DNA of 64,000 nt from Sediminibacterium roseum (GTDB lineage Bacteria > Bacteroidota > Bacteroidia > Chitinophagales > Chitinophagaceae): assembly GCF_009939005.1 (NCBI RefSeq), contig NZ_JAACJS010000015.1, forward strand, positions 1 through 64,000, written 5' to 3'. The position numbers were made by a program, and so were the translations under genes. Below, piece by piece: positions 46,298-55,500 of the stretch (position 1 is its first letter; each line of letters starts with the position of its first letter). The notes beneath the pieces are model-generated. The model made no database searches and was not told where the DNA came from. It saw only the letters and a program-made list of their open reading frames with translations.

Positions 46298-46636
46298 ATG
46301 CACGCCCCAACCGCACCGGACCTGAAAACAATGACCGAGGTTCTGAAAAAACTGAATGCAGACGGTTATAAAGAAGAATTCACTGTATCAGATAATCTTT
46401 TGAAATCGCTGACCACCGGTAAACAGTATACACCGGAAGATGTAACGATCAATAATTTTTTCCGTTTTGAGGGCCAGTCGGATCCCGGCGATAACTCGAT
46501 CCTTTATGCCATCGAAACAAAAGACAAAACCAAAGGAACCCTGGTTGACGCTTATGGCGCCGGGGCCGATCCTGACAAAACCGGTTTTATGCTCGATGTT
46601 GAGAGAATACAGAAGAAGATCGGGGAGAAAAAGTAA
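46298..46636 (+). CDS. Small conserved Bacteroidota protein of unknown function
   Basis: A 112-residue protein from ATG 46298. The stretch VTINNFFRFEGQSDPGDNSI, then LYAIETKDKTKGTLVDAYGA is the signature of a small Bacteroidota family that databases sometimes misname phosphoribosylpyrophosphate synthetase. The N-terminal helix MTEVLKKLNADGYKEEF also fits. There is no catalytic motif of PRPP synthetase. It lacks a signal peptide. Function unknown. Confidence 0.75.
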   Translation: MHAPTAPDLKTMTEVLKKLNADGYKEEFTVSDNLLKSLTTGKQYTPEDVTINNFFRFEGQSDPGDNSILYAIETKDKTKGTLVDAYGAGADPDKTGFMLDVERIQKKIGEKK

Positions 46637-46639
46637 CTA

Positions 46640-46682
46640 ACGGCTCTCAGCGTTTGCTATGAACCGTTGGCTTTAGAGCCGT
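46640..46682 (+). other. Inverted repeat after the 46298 gene
   Basis: ACGGCTCT (46640-46647) and AGAGCCGT (46675-46682) enclose a 27-nt loop, and AACGG/CCGTT within it offers a competing pairing. It may be an mRNA 3' structure. Confidence 0.35.
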
Positions 46683-46721
46683 GGAAGCAACATCAGCTTT
46701 ATTACATTTCATTTACGTGGG

Positions 46722-46768
46722 CCGCAGTGCGCTATGATCTTTCGGGATTATAGTGCCTGCGGTTTTTT
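46722..46768 (+). terminator. Rho-independent terminator
   Basis: CCGCAG..CTATGAT (46722-46738) pairs with ATTATAG..CTGCGG (46747-46762), followed by six T. It would end the transcript of the 46298 gene or of a short RNA starting after it. Confidence 0.7.
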
Positions 46769-46820
46769 ATTGCGGATGATGCGATTGATGGCGCATTCGT
46801 CATTGCTTCCCTACAATTAA

Positions 46821-46846
46821 AAAAAGCCGCACCAAAGTGCGGCTTA
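46821..46846 (-). terminator. Terminator for the lmo0937-like gene
   Basis: AAGCCGCAC-CAAA-GTGCGGCTT with an A-tract on the plus strand, that is a T-tract for leftward transcription. Confidence 0.82.
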
Positions 46847-46913
46847 CCGAAACCTATATATGGAGGAATTGTATTATCGTTTAATAATGATACACGCAAC
46901 AATAAACAAAGCG

Positions 46914-47060
46914 TCATGATCGCCTGATCAAACCAAGCAATAGAGATATGATGGCCAATACGAGTAACACGTGAATGATACCGCTTACGCTATAGGCGAA
47001 TACGCCGATCAGCCAGCCAATAATAAGGATCACTGCGAATAAATAGAGGATACTGCGCAT
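46914..47060 (-). CDS. lmo0937-family small membrane protein
   Basis: A 48-residue protein starting MRSILYLFAVILIIGWLIGV, almost entirely two membrane helices joined by FAYSVSGIIH and ending GLIRRS. The pattern matches the lmo0937 family of tiny membrane proteins common in Bacteroidota and Firmicutes. Upstream in-frame Met codons add a non-coding-like leader and were not used. It has its own terminator. It is divergent from the YihY gene, which starts 132 bp away. Confidence 0.8.
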   Translation of the reverse strand: MRSILYLFAVILIIGWLIGVFAYSVSGIIHVLLVLAIISLLLGLIRRS

Positions 47061-47192
47061 AGTAATTAATTTAAGATAATGGTTAAAACTCTGTGCCATA
47101 CCTGTTGAATACGGCGGGCCTTTTTCTGGCGGGCAAATTTTTCTACAGGCGTTTGCGCGCCTGGATGGAATGGGAATTGGAATAATCAGAAT

Positions 47193-48107
47193 ATGAAAAA
47201 GATCGGAAGATTCTTTGGTATTTTGAAGCGCTCCGCCATTTCTTTCAGCGATGATGATGGAATGAAACTGGCCGCTTCACTCGCCTACTCTACCATATTT
47301 GCCATTGCACCTTTTCTTGTGATCATCATTTCTCTTGCCGGCAGCGTGTTCGGCATTGAAGCGGTACGCGGTAACGTATACGGCCAGATCAAAGACCTCA
47401 TTGGCCCCGACGCTGCAAAACAGGTACAGACCATCATTGCAAACGTTGAGCTTAAAGACCAAAGCCTTTGGGGAAGCATCATTGGCGGTGTTGTTCTGAT
47501 CATCACTGCAACGGGCGTTTTTACAGAGATCCAGGGATCGATCAATTTTATGTGGGGCATCAAAGCGAAACCCAAAAAAGGATTATTAAAGCTCGTGATC
47601 AACCGACTGATCTCTTTCTCACTCGTGGTAAGCATAGGGTTTATTTTGCTCGTCTCCCTCCTGCTGAATTCGCTGATGGATGTATTCTACGGCCGTCTGA
47701 AACAAATGTTCGACAATACTTCCGTAGATCTGCTTTATGGATTGAACCTCGTATTCATATTCGCGGTTATTGCCGGCCTCTTTACCGTTATGTTCAAAGT
47801 ACTTCCCGATGCGAAGATCAGGTGGAAGGACGCGTCTGTCGGCGCCTCCTTCACTGCAATACTTTTTATCATCGGCAAATTCCTGATCGGGTTCTATATA
47901 GGCAATTCAAAACTCGGCGTTACCTACGGCACCGCGGCTTCTATTGTCGTGATCCTTTTATGGGTCTATTACACCTCCATCATCCTGTATTTTGGCGCCG
48001 AATACACCAAGATCCACAGCCGCGAAGTTGGCTCCGGCATTACGCCCGATGAGCAGGCGGTCTATATTATTAAAACAGAAAGCAAGGAACTTAATATTAA
48101 GAATTAG
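47193..48107 (+). CDS. YihY/BrkB-family inner-membrane protein
   Basis: A 304-residue protein with about six membrane helices. Family sequences are visible: DDGMKLAASLAYSTIFAIAP, IQGSINFMWGI, and near the end FIIGKFLIGFYIGNSKLGVT followed by YGTAASIVVILLWVYYTSII. Once called ribonuclease BN by mistake; it is now regarded as an integral membrane protein of unsure function. The stop codon lies inside the left arm of a long AT-rich inverted repeat. Confidence 0.93.
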   Translation: MKKIGRFFGILKRSAISFSDDDGMKLAASLAYSTIFAIAPFLVIIISLAGSVFGIEAVRGNVYGQIKDLIGPDAAKQVQTIIANVELKDQSLWGSIIGGVVLIITATGVFTEIQGSINFMWGIKAKPKKGLLKLVINRLISFSLVVSIGFILLVSLLLNSLMDVFYGRLKQMFDNTSVDLLYGLNLVFIFAVIAGLFTVMFKVLPDAKIRWKDASVGASFTAILFIIGKFLIGFYIGNSKLGVTYGTAASIVVILLWVYYTSIILYFGAEYTKIHSREVGSGITPDEQAVYIIKTESKELNIKN

Positions 48108-48173
48108 GAATTAGTAATTAGAAATTAATAATTTATAAAAAATTACCACTCTATAATTACTAATTCCTAATTC
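48101..48173. terminator. Long AT-rich inverted repeat between convergent genes
   Basis: A perfect 20-bp repeat: GAATTAGGAATTAGTAATTA (48101-48120) against its complement (48154-48173), with a 33-nt loop. It overlaps the yihY stop and ends 8 bp before the stop of the opposite gene, acting as a likely bidirectional transcription end. The repeated AATTAGGAATTAG unit is itself internally repetitive. Confidence 0.6.
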
Positions 48174-48180
48174 CTAATTT

Positions 48181-50232
48181 TTAATGTATTATCAGTATCG
48201 TCTTCTTTCCTCCTTCAAAAATAGATTTCCATAACAGGTTGAACATAGATTTGTACCTGTCGCGTTTATAGGTGAATTCCTTTCCTTTGTCTGATTGGTA
48301 TTTGTTCCGGATGTCTGCGTTGGCGATGAAACTGAGGAATCCTTTTTTCTCGAGCGAGTCCTCCCCGTACTTACGGAGCATTTCTACTTTCAGGTCATGG
48401 TAGTTAAGCAGCAGGGTGCCCTTGCTTCCCTGGCGGTTGGCATTGATCTCAAAGCTGAAGCGGTCTACCGTACCGGATTTTATTTTGGTAAGGCTTAAAT
48501 TCTCAAATGGTTTGCTCATTGCTACCATCGGGAACGGCGCAACATCGCCGGTAACACGGAACTCTACGTTGGGTGAATTCAGCGGTATGGCCCAGTGCGA
48601 TTGAAGGCGGCCACTGCCCATCACTTTCGCATTCGCCTCTATCTTCATCACATTATCCTGCTTGAGCAACGACGGCACATTGGTGATGTTGGACACCGTA
48701 CCATTCACATCCGTGAAAAAGATAACACCGTTCAGATCGGTCTTTGCGGCCTGCGACTCGTATGCGATGGTTGAGTTTCTGATTTCGATGGCCCGTATGT
48801 TGATCGGTTTTTTCGACAGCATGATCGCCTCGTAAGGGAAACGACCGCGTCCTTTTTTTACGGAGTCAACCGGCAGCGTTTTATCGTCGAAAACCTGCAG
48901 TTTTAATTGCATCGTGGCTTTCTGGATATCGATGGCGTCCTGCTTCAGTAATTTTTTAAAATCAAAACGGTCGAGCACTATTGCATTGGCTGTGATCGTG
49001 TACATATCTGTCTGCCGCCCGATCCGATCCTTCAACTGCTGTCTTGTGATCGTTGGGTTCATCTGCATCCTGGCAACAGTGAGCCTGTCCCCGTTCACCG
49101 GGTAACTGATCCTGTCCAGATTCATCATATGAAGCCCCATCGGGATACGTACCGATCCAACAGAAAATGCAAGCGACGATGCATTGGCATATTGTTCAAA
49201 CGGGATAACACCGTGATCTGCTTTTACATTTTTCACCAATACCGACAAATCCCGCACGGTAACCGGTTTTCCTTTTGCTGAATGGATCGTAAGGTTTCCT
49301 TTTTCGACCACAAGTGAATCAACCGAGCCATTGAATGACATCGTTGCGGGCTTCTTGTTTTTCTTTGTTTTGGGTTTGATGATGATCTCCGGTTGCTGTA
49401 AAAGGATCCGCCTGGCGTTGATGTCGCCGCGTTCAATAAAATCCTGTGTCGACAAACCGGCGATATCGACCACCTTAAACTTCATTGGCGCATCATCGAT
49501 CGTTGCCAGGTCTTCTACACGGAGAATATGCTGTTTTGAATCGTATAAGACCTTACCTGTCTTCAGTTCCGTTCCAACAAATCCATTGATCGTTGCCCGG
49601 GTTTGTTTGATAAAGTAGGAAACGATGTTCCTATAATTGTGCGTGCTGTCAACAAGGAAATCCTCAATCGCAACATTGATGCCATTGGCAGAAAAAACTT
49701 CTTTCCGCAATTGATCGAACATAGAAAAGTGGCCGTTTATGACCTGTATGTTCTTTGCGCGGAGAAAATCGAAATTACCAACCAGCCGTTTGTAGATCTC
49801 AAGCGTATCGTTTAATTTTTCGTCAGACGGTTTCTTTCTTACCCATTTGTCGAGACGGAAAACAGGATTGTCAAGAATGATATCGGATACATCGAGCGAA
49901 GAGTTGCTCAGCAATTTCAATTCTTTTAATCCCTGGATCGTGATCTTATCAATCGTTACCGCAATGGTAACAGGCGGCATGGAGTCTTTCTCTATCAGCA
50001 CCGCCCACTGGGCGGAATCTACTTTTACCTGCACATTGCGCAGGTAGATGTTGCCATTCAATTCATCCACCTCGGAGGTATCGTAAGTGATGCGGTAGAG
50101 GCTGTCCGTTTTCTTCAGAACCGTGTTGGTTACCGCGTTACGCACTACTTTTTTCTTGATGGTTGTCCACCAGAACACAGCAGCACCCAACACAAGGGCC
50201 ACGATGATCCAAACAATTTTTTTTGTCCGCAT
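48181..50232 (-). CDS. AsmA-like / DUF748-type envelope protein
   Basis: A 683-residue protein from ATG 50232, with one N-terminal membrane helix (KKIVWIIVALVLGAAVFWWT) and a long periplasmic beta-rich chain of the AsmA/TamB style (TIQGLKELKLLSNSSLDVSD and similar repeating strands). AsmA-like proteins form lipid-conducting grooves between inner and outer membrane. The start is 8 bp from the end of tamL, so it is the third gene of the tamB-tamL operon. The exact subfamily is not certain. Confidence 0.75.
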   Translation of the reverse strand: MRTKKIVWIIVALVLGAAVFWWTTIKKKVVRNAVTNTVLKKTDSLYRITYDTSEVDELNGNIYLRNVQVKVDSAQWAVLIEKDSMPPVTIAVTIDKITIQGLKELKLLSNSSLDVSDIILDNPVFRLDKWVRKKPSDEKLNDTLEIYKRLVGNFDFLRAKNIQVINGHFSMFDQLRKEVFSANGINVAIEDFLVDSTHNYRNIVSYFIKQTRATINGFVGTELKTGKVLYDSKQHILRVEDLATIDDAPMKFKVVDIAGLSTQDFIERGDINARRILLQQPEIIIKPKTKKNKKPATMSFNGSVDSLVVEKGNLTIHSAKGKPVTVRDLSVLVKNVKADHGVIPFEQYANASSLAFSVGSVRIPMGLHMMNLDRISYPVNGDRLTVARMQMNPTITRQQLKDRIGRQTDMYTITANAIVLDRFDFKKLLKQDAIDIQKATMQLKLQVFDDKTLPVDSVKKGRGRFPYEAIMLSKKPINIRAIEIRNSTIAYESQAAKTDLNGVIFFTDVNGTVSNITNVPSLLKQDNVMKIEANAKVMGSGRLQSHWAIPLNSPNVEFRVTGDVAPFPMVAMSKPFENLSLTKIKSGTVDRFSFEINANRQGSKGTLLLNYHDLKVEMLRKYGEDSLEKKGFLSFIANADIRNKYQSDKGKEFTYKRDRYKSMFNLLWKSIFEGGKKTILIIH

Positions 50233-50240
50233 AAAACCAA

Positions 50241-52544
50241 TTAAAAAGGATAGCCGATCGCAATGTTGTATACCAATTTCTCCCTTCGCCAATCCCGGTT
50301 AAACAAATTAAAGTTCTTGATGGACCATTCTTCTCCCCTTGGCAGATAAGGCTCGCGCAATGGCGCGGCAATATCGAGACGGATCAATAAAATGCTCAGG
50401 TCAAGACGGAAGCCAACGCCTGCACTGATGGCTATGTCTTTCATGAAATTCTTTGTGAACTGCGCGTCTTTACCATACAGTACGGTGTCTCTTGTCCAGA
50501 TGTTGCCCGCATCTGCAAACAGGGCGCCACGCAGTTTCGAGATCAATGGGAAACGCAGTTCGGTATTCAGCTCCAGTTTGTAATCGCCACCCACCTGCGG
50601 CAGATACAACTGCTGCAGTTCGTTTGCACGAACGCGCCCAGGCCCCAGTTGTCTTGGCTGGAACCCACGGATGCTGCTCGCGCCGCCGATGATAAACTGC
50701 CTCGAGAACGGCAGGTATGATGAATTGCCGTATGGGAACCCGAGCCCGATGATCACCCGGCTCGCCCAATAGGTATTTTCATCGATCCGCCTGTTGTAGC
50801 GGAAGTCAACATCCACTTTTGCGTATTGTGAATAGTAGGCGTTCAGCAATGTTTTGGTGTAAGGTGCACCGGCCTTGTTAAACAAGCCAACAGCGTTACC
50901 CGCAACATCGAGGTTTCCCTTGAAGTAAAAAATGTTTTTGGCTTTTGCATTTACGCTGTTAAAAGTGTAGTTGTAAAAAGATCCCATGATGATCTCCGGC
51001 AAATTACTCTGCGCCAGTATCGGCACCTGGTTCACCAACGCCTGGTATTCGGGGCTGAACGCTGATGTTGTATTGTAGGTAATGCTGACCGGTGAAAACG
51101 TGTGTTCTTTGTTTACTTTTTCTTTCCATGTCAGATCATACTGGAAGCGGAAGAAATTCTTGGTATACAGCCCCTGCCTGCGGAACCATTCGTACCCCAA
51201 TGTGAACTTGGTCTTTGGCGGGAAATAATGGCTCTCATTGATTTTGAATGGCGTTACAAAACGCGGGAACATCAGAGAAAGCTCCGCACCCAGGCTGAAA
51301 TTGTTGTTTGCGCGCAGCGAATCATTGCTGGATGATTCAAACGAACCATAGGTCCTGATATACAACTGCTCCGCCCCTTTGAACAGGTTCCGGTTTCTCC
51401 ACGTAACACTGGCCTGCGCACCCGTGAACGAATTGCTTTTTGAGAAGGTGCCGATCTCTGCCTGTATCGATTTTTTCTTGAGCGGGGTAAGATAATAATA
51501 TACGTCCAGGTAATGCGGGTTCAACGAATCGGGATCGCCGATATACCTGTTCTTCACAAATTTGAAAACTCCCATGTTGATGAAACGGTTCAGCGTCCTG
51601 TTCTGCCGGCGCATGCTGTACAAACTGCCCGGGCGGTAGGTTACGGAACGCACCAGGGCCGAAGGTTTGATCTTATTCACTGTATCACGGATGTAGATGC
51701 TGTCGTACATCTTCAATCCCACCTTCGATGTATCCGGGGGCGGCGATACCAATGTGTAATTGGGGAACAGGGTGATCGATCGTATCGTTTGCGGGTTTAC
51801 GGCGGCAACCGGGATCTCGTCTTTCAGCCGGAAATAGATATTTACCTGGTGGTTGCCGATGGAGCTGTCTACCCAGGCTTTGATGTGATCCGGCGAGAAA
51901 TAATAATATCCTTTTGATTTCAGGTGTAAATCCGTTCTTGATCTTTCCGCTTTGATGTTGTCAAAATCGTACTGCTCGCCTTTCTTGATGTAATTATCCT
52001 TGGGTGACAAGGTTGCGATGTCTTTTCCAATGCTGGATGTACTGTCCATTACCCACTGGAATGCATTCACGTTGTAGGGCATGCCAAGATCTACTTTGTA
52101 ATTTGCGGTTACCTTATAGCCTTTGATGGTTGTATCGCCACCCACACCTGTTTTGAAATATCCCTTGTTCTCCAGGTATGCCTGGAAGTTTGCAGAATTT
52201 GCAGCCACATTCAGTTGCGTACTGAGTACGGGCGGTTCGCCTATCTTGTTGCGCAGCCAGTATTTAAACCCTTTCTGCTTTTTCGGTTCTCCAACGGCAT
52301 ACCAGAAGGCAACCCGGTAAGGCCACCCGAAAAGAGTCTTGTTGGGAACGGGAGAAGTGATGGCTTTCAGTTGTTTTTTGATCGATTTTGTTTTTGTTTT
52401 GTTCCCTTCCTCCTTTACTATTTCGTACTTCGCACCTTTGTACAGTTGTGTTCCGGGTGGCAGGTGTTTGCCAATGCTGCACGACAATGCCGTGCATATG
52501 GCGGCAATAAGGACGAAATGATATATGGTTATCCTATTTTTCAT
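50241..52544 (-). CDS. Omp85-family outer-membrane protein with lipoprotein signal (TamL-like)
   Basis: A 767-residue protein with a lipoprotein signal (MKNRITIYHFVLIAAICTAL, lipobox Cys about 22), POTRA-like repeats up to about 400, and a C-terminal 16-strand Omp85 barrel with the conserved loop-6 region FIIGGASSIRGFQPRQLGPG and end strand YNIAIGYPF. Lipidated TamA-like proteins beside TamB are called TamL in Bacteroidota. Its start overlaps the tamB stop by 11 bp, so translation is coupled. The pair should help insert outer-membrane proteins or move lipids. Confidence 0.9.
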   Translation of the reverse strand: MKNRITIYHFVLIAAICTALSCSIGKHLPPGTQLYKGAKYEIVKEEGNKTKTKSIKKQLKAITSPVPNKTLFGWPYRVAFWYAVGEPKKQKGFKYWLRNKIGEPPVLSTQLNVAANSANFQAYLENKGYFKTGVGGDTTIKGYKVTANYKVDLGMPYNVNAFQWVMDSTSSIGKDIATLSPKDNYIKKGEQYDFDNIKAERSRTDLHLKSKGYYYFSPDHIKAWVDSSIGNHQVNIYFRLKDEIPVAAVNPQTIRSITLFPNYTLVSPPPDTSKVGLKMYDSIYIRDTVNKIKPSALVRSVTYRPGSLYSMRRQNRTLNRFINMGVFKFVKNRYIGDPDSLNPHYLDVYYYLTPLKKKSIQAEIGTFSKSNSFTGAQASVTWRNRNLFKGAEQLYIRTYGSFESSSNDSLRANNNFSLGAELSLMFPRFVTPFKINESHYFPPKTKFTLGYEWFRRQGLYTKNFFRFQYDLTWKEKVNKEHTFSPVSITYNTTSAFSPEYQALVNQVPILAQSNLPEIIMGSFYNYTFNSVNAKAKNIFYFKGNLDVAGNAVGLFNKAGAPYTKTLLNAYYSQYAKVDVDFRYNRRIDENTYWASRVIIGLGFPYGNSSYLPFSRQFIIGGASSIRGFQPRQLGPGRVRANELQQLYLPQVGGDYKLELNTELRFPLISKLRGALFADAGNIWTRDTVLYGKDAQFTKNFMKDIAISAGVGFRLDLSILLIRLDIAAPLREPYLPRGEEWSIKNFNLFNRDWRREKLVYNIAIGYPF

Positions 52545-55500
52545 TTTCTTTTTTCGCGGCGTCTTTTGGATTGGTTTCTTCTGCTTTTTTTCTTTCTTCT
52601 ATCTCTTTCTGCTTCGCCCTCTCTTTCTCGGCCTTCCTGTTTGCCTTCGCATTCCTATCCCTGCTCTTCCTGAACAACTCCTTGAACTTGTCGTAATCCA
52701 TGCTTAAGGTAAAGGCCACGCCTGTTTCAATAAAATAGCCATCCAGTATCGCTTCGTAATCGCTCTTCTGGTACGCTTTTACCATGTAGCGGCCATCTTT
52801 AGACAGCTTGTAGGTAGTTGTAATATCCGGCAGGAACGAGATGTTTGAATTGTCCTGTCCTTTCGCCAAAGGATCCTCTCCTTCTACGGTGAAATTTTTT
52901 CCGACGGTCAAACTCAACCGGTCGTTCAGGAATCTTTTTGATAATGCGAGGTTCAGGTCGGTACGTTGTGTAGCGTCTGTGTAATTGTCAACCGTCTTCA
53001 GGTCCACATCCACTTCAACACCCTTGATCAGGTCTGCCGCTACCTGGCTCACTGCATCTGCAAGAAAACGGCCCACGCTCTGTTTCACCACCTGGTCGGC
53101 CTTCAACCCGTCGCTGCTGCTGGTTCCGAAAAAGTCTTTGCTCTGCTCGCCGATAAAGCGTCCCATCACGAGCAATGCAAATACCTGTTTGTTCATCGTA
53201 GACGGATCGGAGCGCATTTGCGTTAGTTTGTTGTCGATGGTGGTAGACATATCCGAATTGATGCCCTTTGTTCCTTCTTTCAACTGCACATCAAACGTAA
53301 GCTCGGGCTCCATTGCACGGCCCTTGATCTTCAATACAACCTCAAAAGGTATTTTCTGGCGATAGATCGCCGGGTTGCTATTGTCACTCACCTCGTTCGA
53401 CAAAAGATCGAATGGCGATGCCTCGATCTCGTACACCGCTGTGATGTTTGCTTCTGCATTGGCCGGATCCCCGCTTAACACAATGGTGCTTCCTTCCTGC
53501 AGTTCAAATCTTCTCTTTAAGAATTTATAATTGAGCTGGTAACTTCCCTTGGTAAGGTTATAGGCGCCGGTCAATGAAATATCACCATTCGGGTTCACGG
53601 CCGCATTCAACTGTCCGGCCCCCTGCACCTGCAACTCGTCCCTTGTCAGTGGATCGATAACGATGCTGAACTTCGCATCTTTACTGATATCGATGTTCAG
53701 GTTGTAGTTGAGCGATGCCATTTCCTGCCGCGAGCGGCTAACGGTCGTTGTATCCGAAGGACGGAAAACAAAATTCTTCACCGTATCAATATCTACAAAT
53801 TCCATCACTCCTTCCCTGTCTTTGGCGCTGGCAATCTTTGGTTGTCTTACAAATGTTACTGCCGATTTTTCCTTCAACGCAACATTGCCGGTTATATCCG
53901 GCGCCGTTACCGGACCGTTGATCGTTACGTCAACATCAACGATGGCCTTACCGTATATCTGGTTGTTGGCAACAGGTGTGTTGTCGAGTGCAGTAAAGTT
54001 CCTTGTCTTCACAGAGAGGTCCGTAACAAAACCTGATTTCCCCTGCGTAACTTTTCCGTTCACTGTTAACGGGTGATTGAGTGAATCCCTGACCGTAAAA
54101 TTGTTGAGCGTGACATCCGGGTATTTGAAAACGATCTGCTGGTTGTCGATCTTCAACACCGTGCCATATTCTGCAAGCGTTGTAGATGCGGAATCAAACG
54201 TCAGGTTTCCATTCCATTCAGGACTTTTTACATTGCCGCTGATGGTTACGTTGCCAGACACTTTTCCCGTAGATCGTGTAAGGTTTTTCTGTGTAAACGG
54301 TTCAATCGTTTTCAGCTCCATGGGTTGAAGCAAAACCGTAGCATCTATTTTATCCTGGTTGTAATTCCCTTTTATGTCAACATTGTTGTTGTTGCCGGTG
54401 AGTTTACCGTCAAAGGTCACGGCCTGGTTGTTGTCGCTGGCGGCATTCACAACAAGGTTGCCGACCGGGATGCCCTGGTATGCCAGGCTGTCCACTTTAA
54501 CGTTGCCATTGAAGAGCGGAACTGTTTTATCAAGCCCATCTACCCTTACCTGCACATTGAGCATGCCGGCGATCTCGAGGGAATCGCGGTCCATCAGTCC
54601 CATTACATTCTGCAGCGAGAAACGATCCACTTTCAGATCGATCGGCGCATTGAGCGCGGTGCTCGCGCTATTGATCGAAATGCTTTCCGTTCCCTTACGG
54701 ATATTGAACTGGCTTATGTTGACGCCTCCTTTCCCATAGGTGATCATGTTGTTGTTGTCAACGTTCCAGTCTGCATAATTCAGTTTGAGCCGGTTGCCCA
54801 GGCGGATCCTGTAGTCGTTGTTTTGCTGCATAGCGGTTATGGAAAGCGCGTATCTCTCCTTTTTCCTGGCATCGTTTGTAACGATGTTCGCCGTCAGGTT
54901 CCCTTTTCCCAGTCCACCGGTAACAGCAGTCGAAAACAACTGAATAGATGAGGCGCGCGCCGTATCCAATACAATCGCATATTTGATCGAGTCGTTCACA
55001 CCCGTTGCACGGATGTTGAGGTTTGAAACGCGGTTGTTTTCATACACGACCACAGGGGCAGCCAGGTAAAATACAAGCGAGCTGTCTTTCTGCTTCGTAT
55101 CAAGTTTCGCGGTTGCGTGGATGTTCTTATCAAAAAACAAACCCGGCAGCAACATAGCATAGATCGGATCGGGTTTCAGGTTTGCATTCATTGTAAAGTT
55201 GGCGTTGCCTTGCACAGGCGCTGTTACAGCCGGTGTTTTCGAGTAGCGCGCCATGTAGTTCTGCAGGATACCCGGCAACTCGTTGTACCTGTAATCGCCT
55301 TTAACGGCTGCATCCGCAAATGGCGCCCACAAAGTGAGTAATGTCTGCCCGCTGTCGATAGAGCCCTTGGCAATGATGCTGTCAACTCTTATGGTTCTTT
55401 TTTCCTGGTAAACGATCGTGCTGTCGAGGCGAACCATCGCGTTCAATGTTTGCGGTGAAAGATCCTTCGCCTGCAGGTCTATCATCGATCTGAAACGGAA

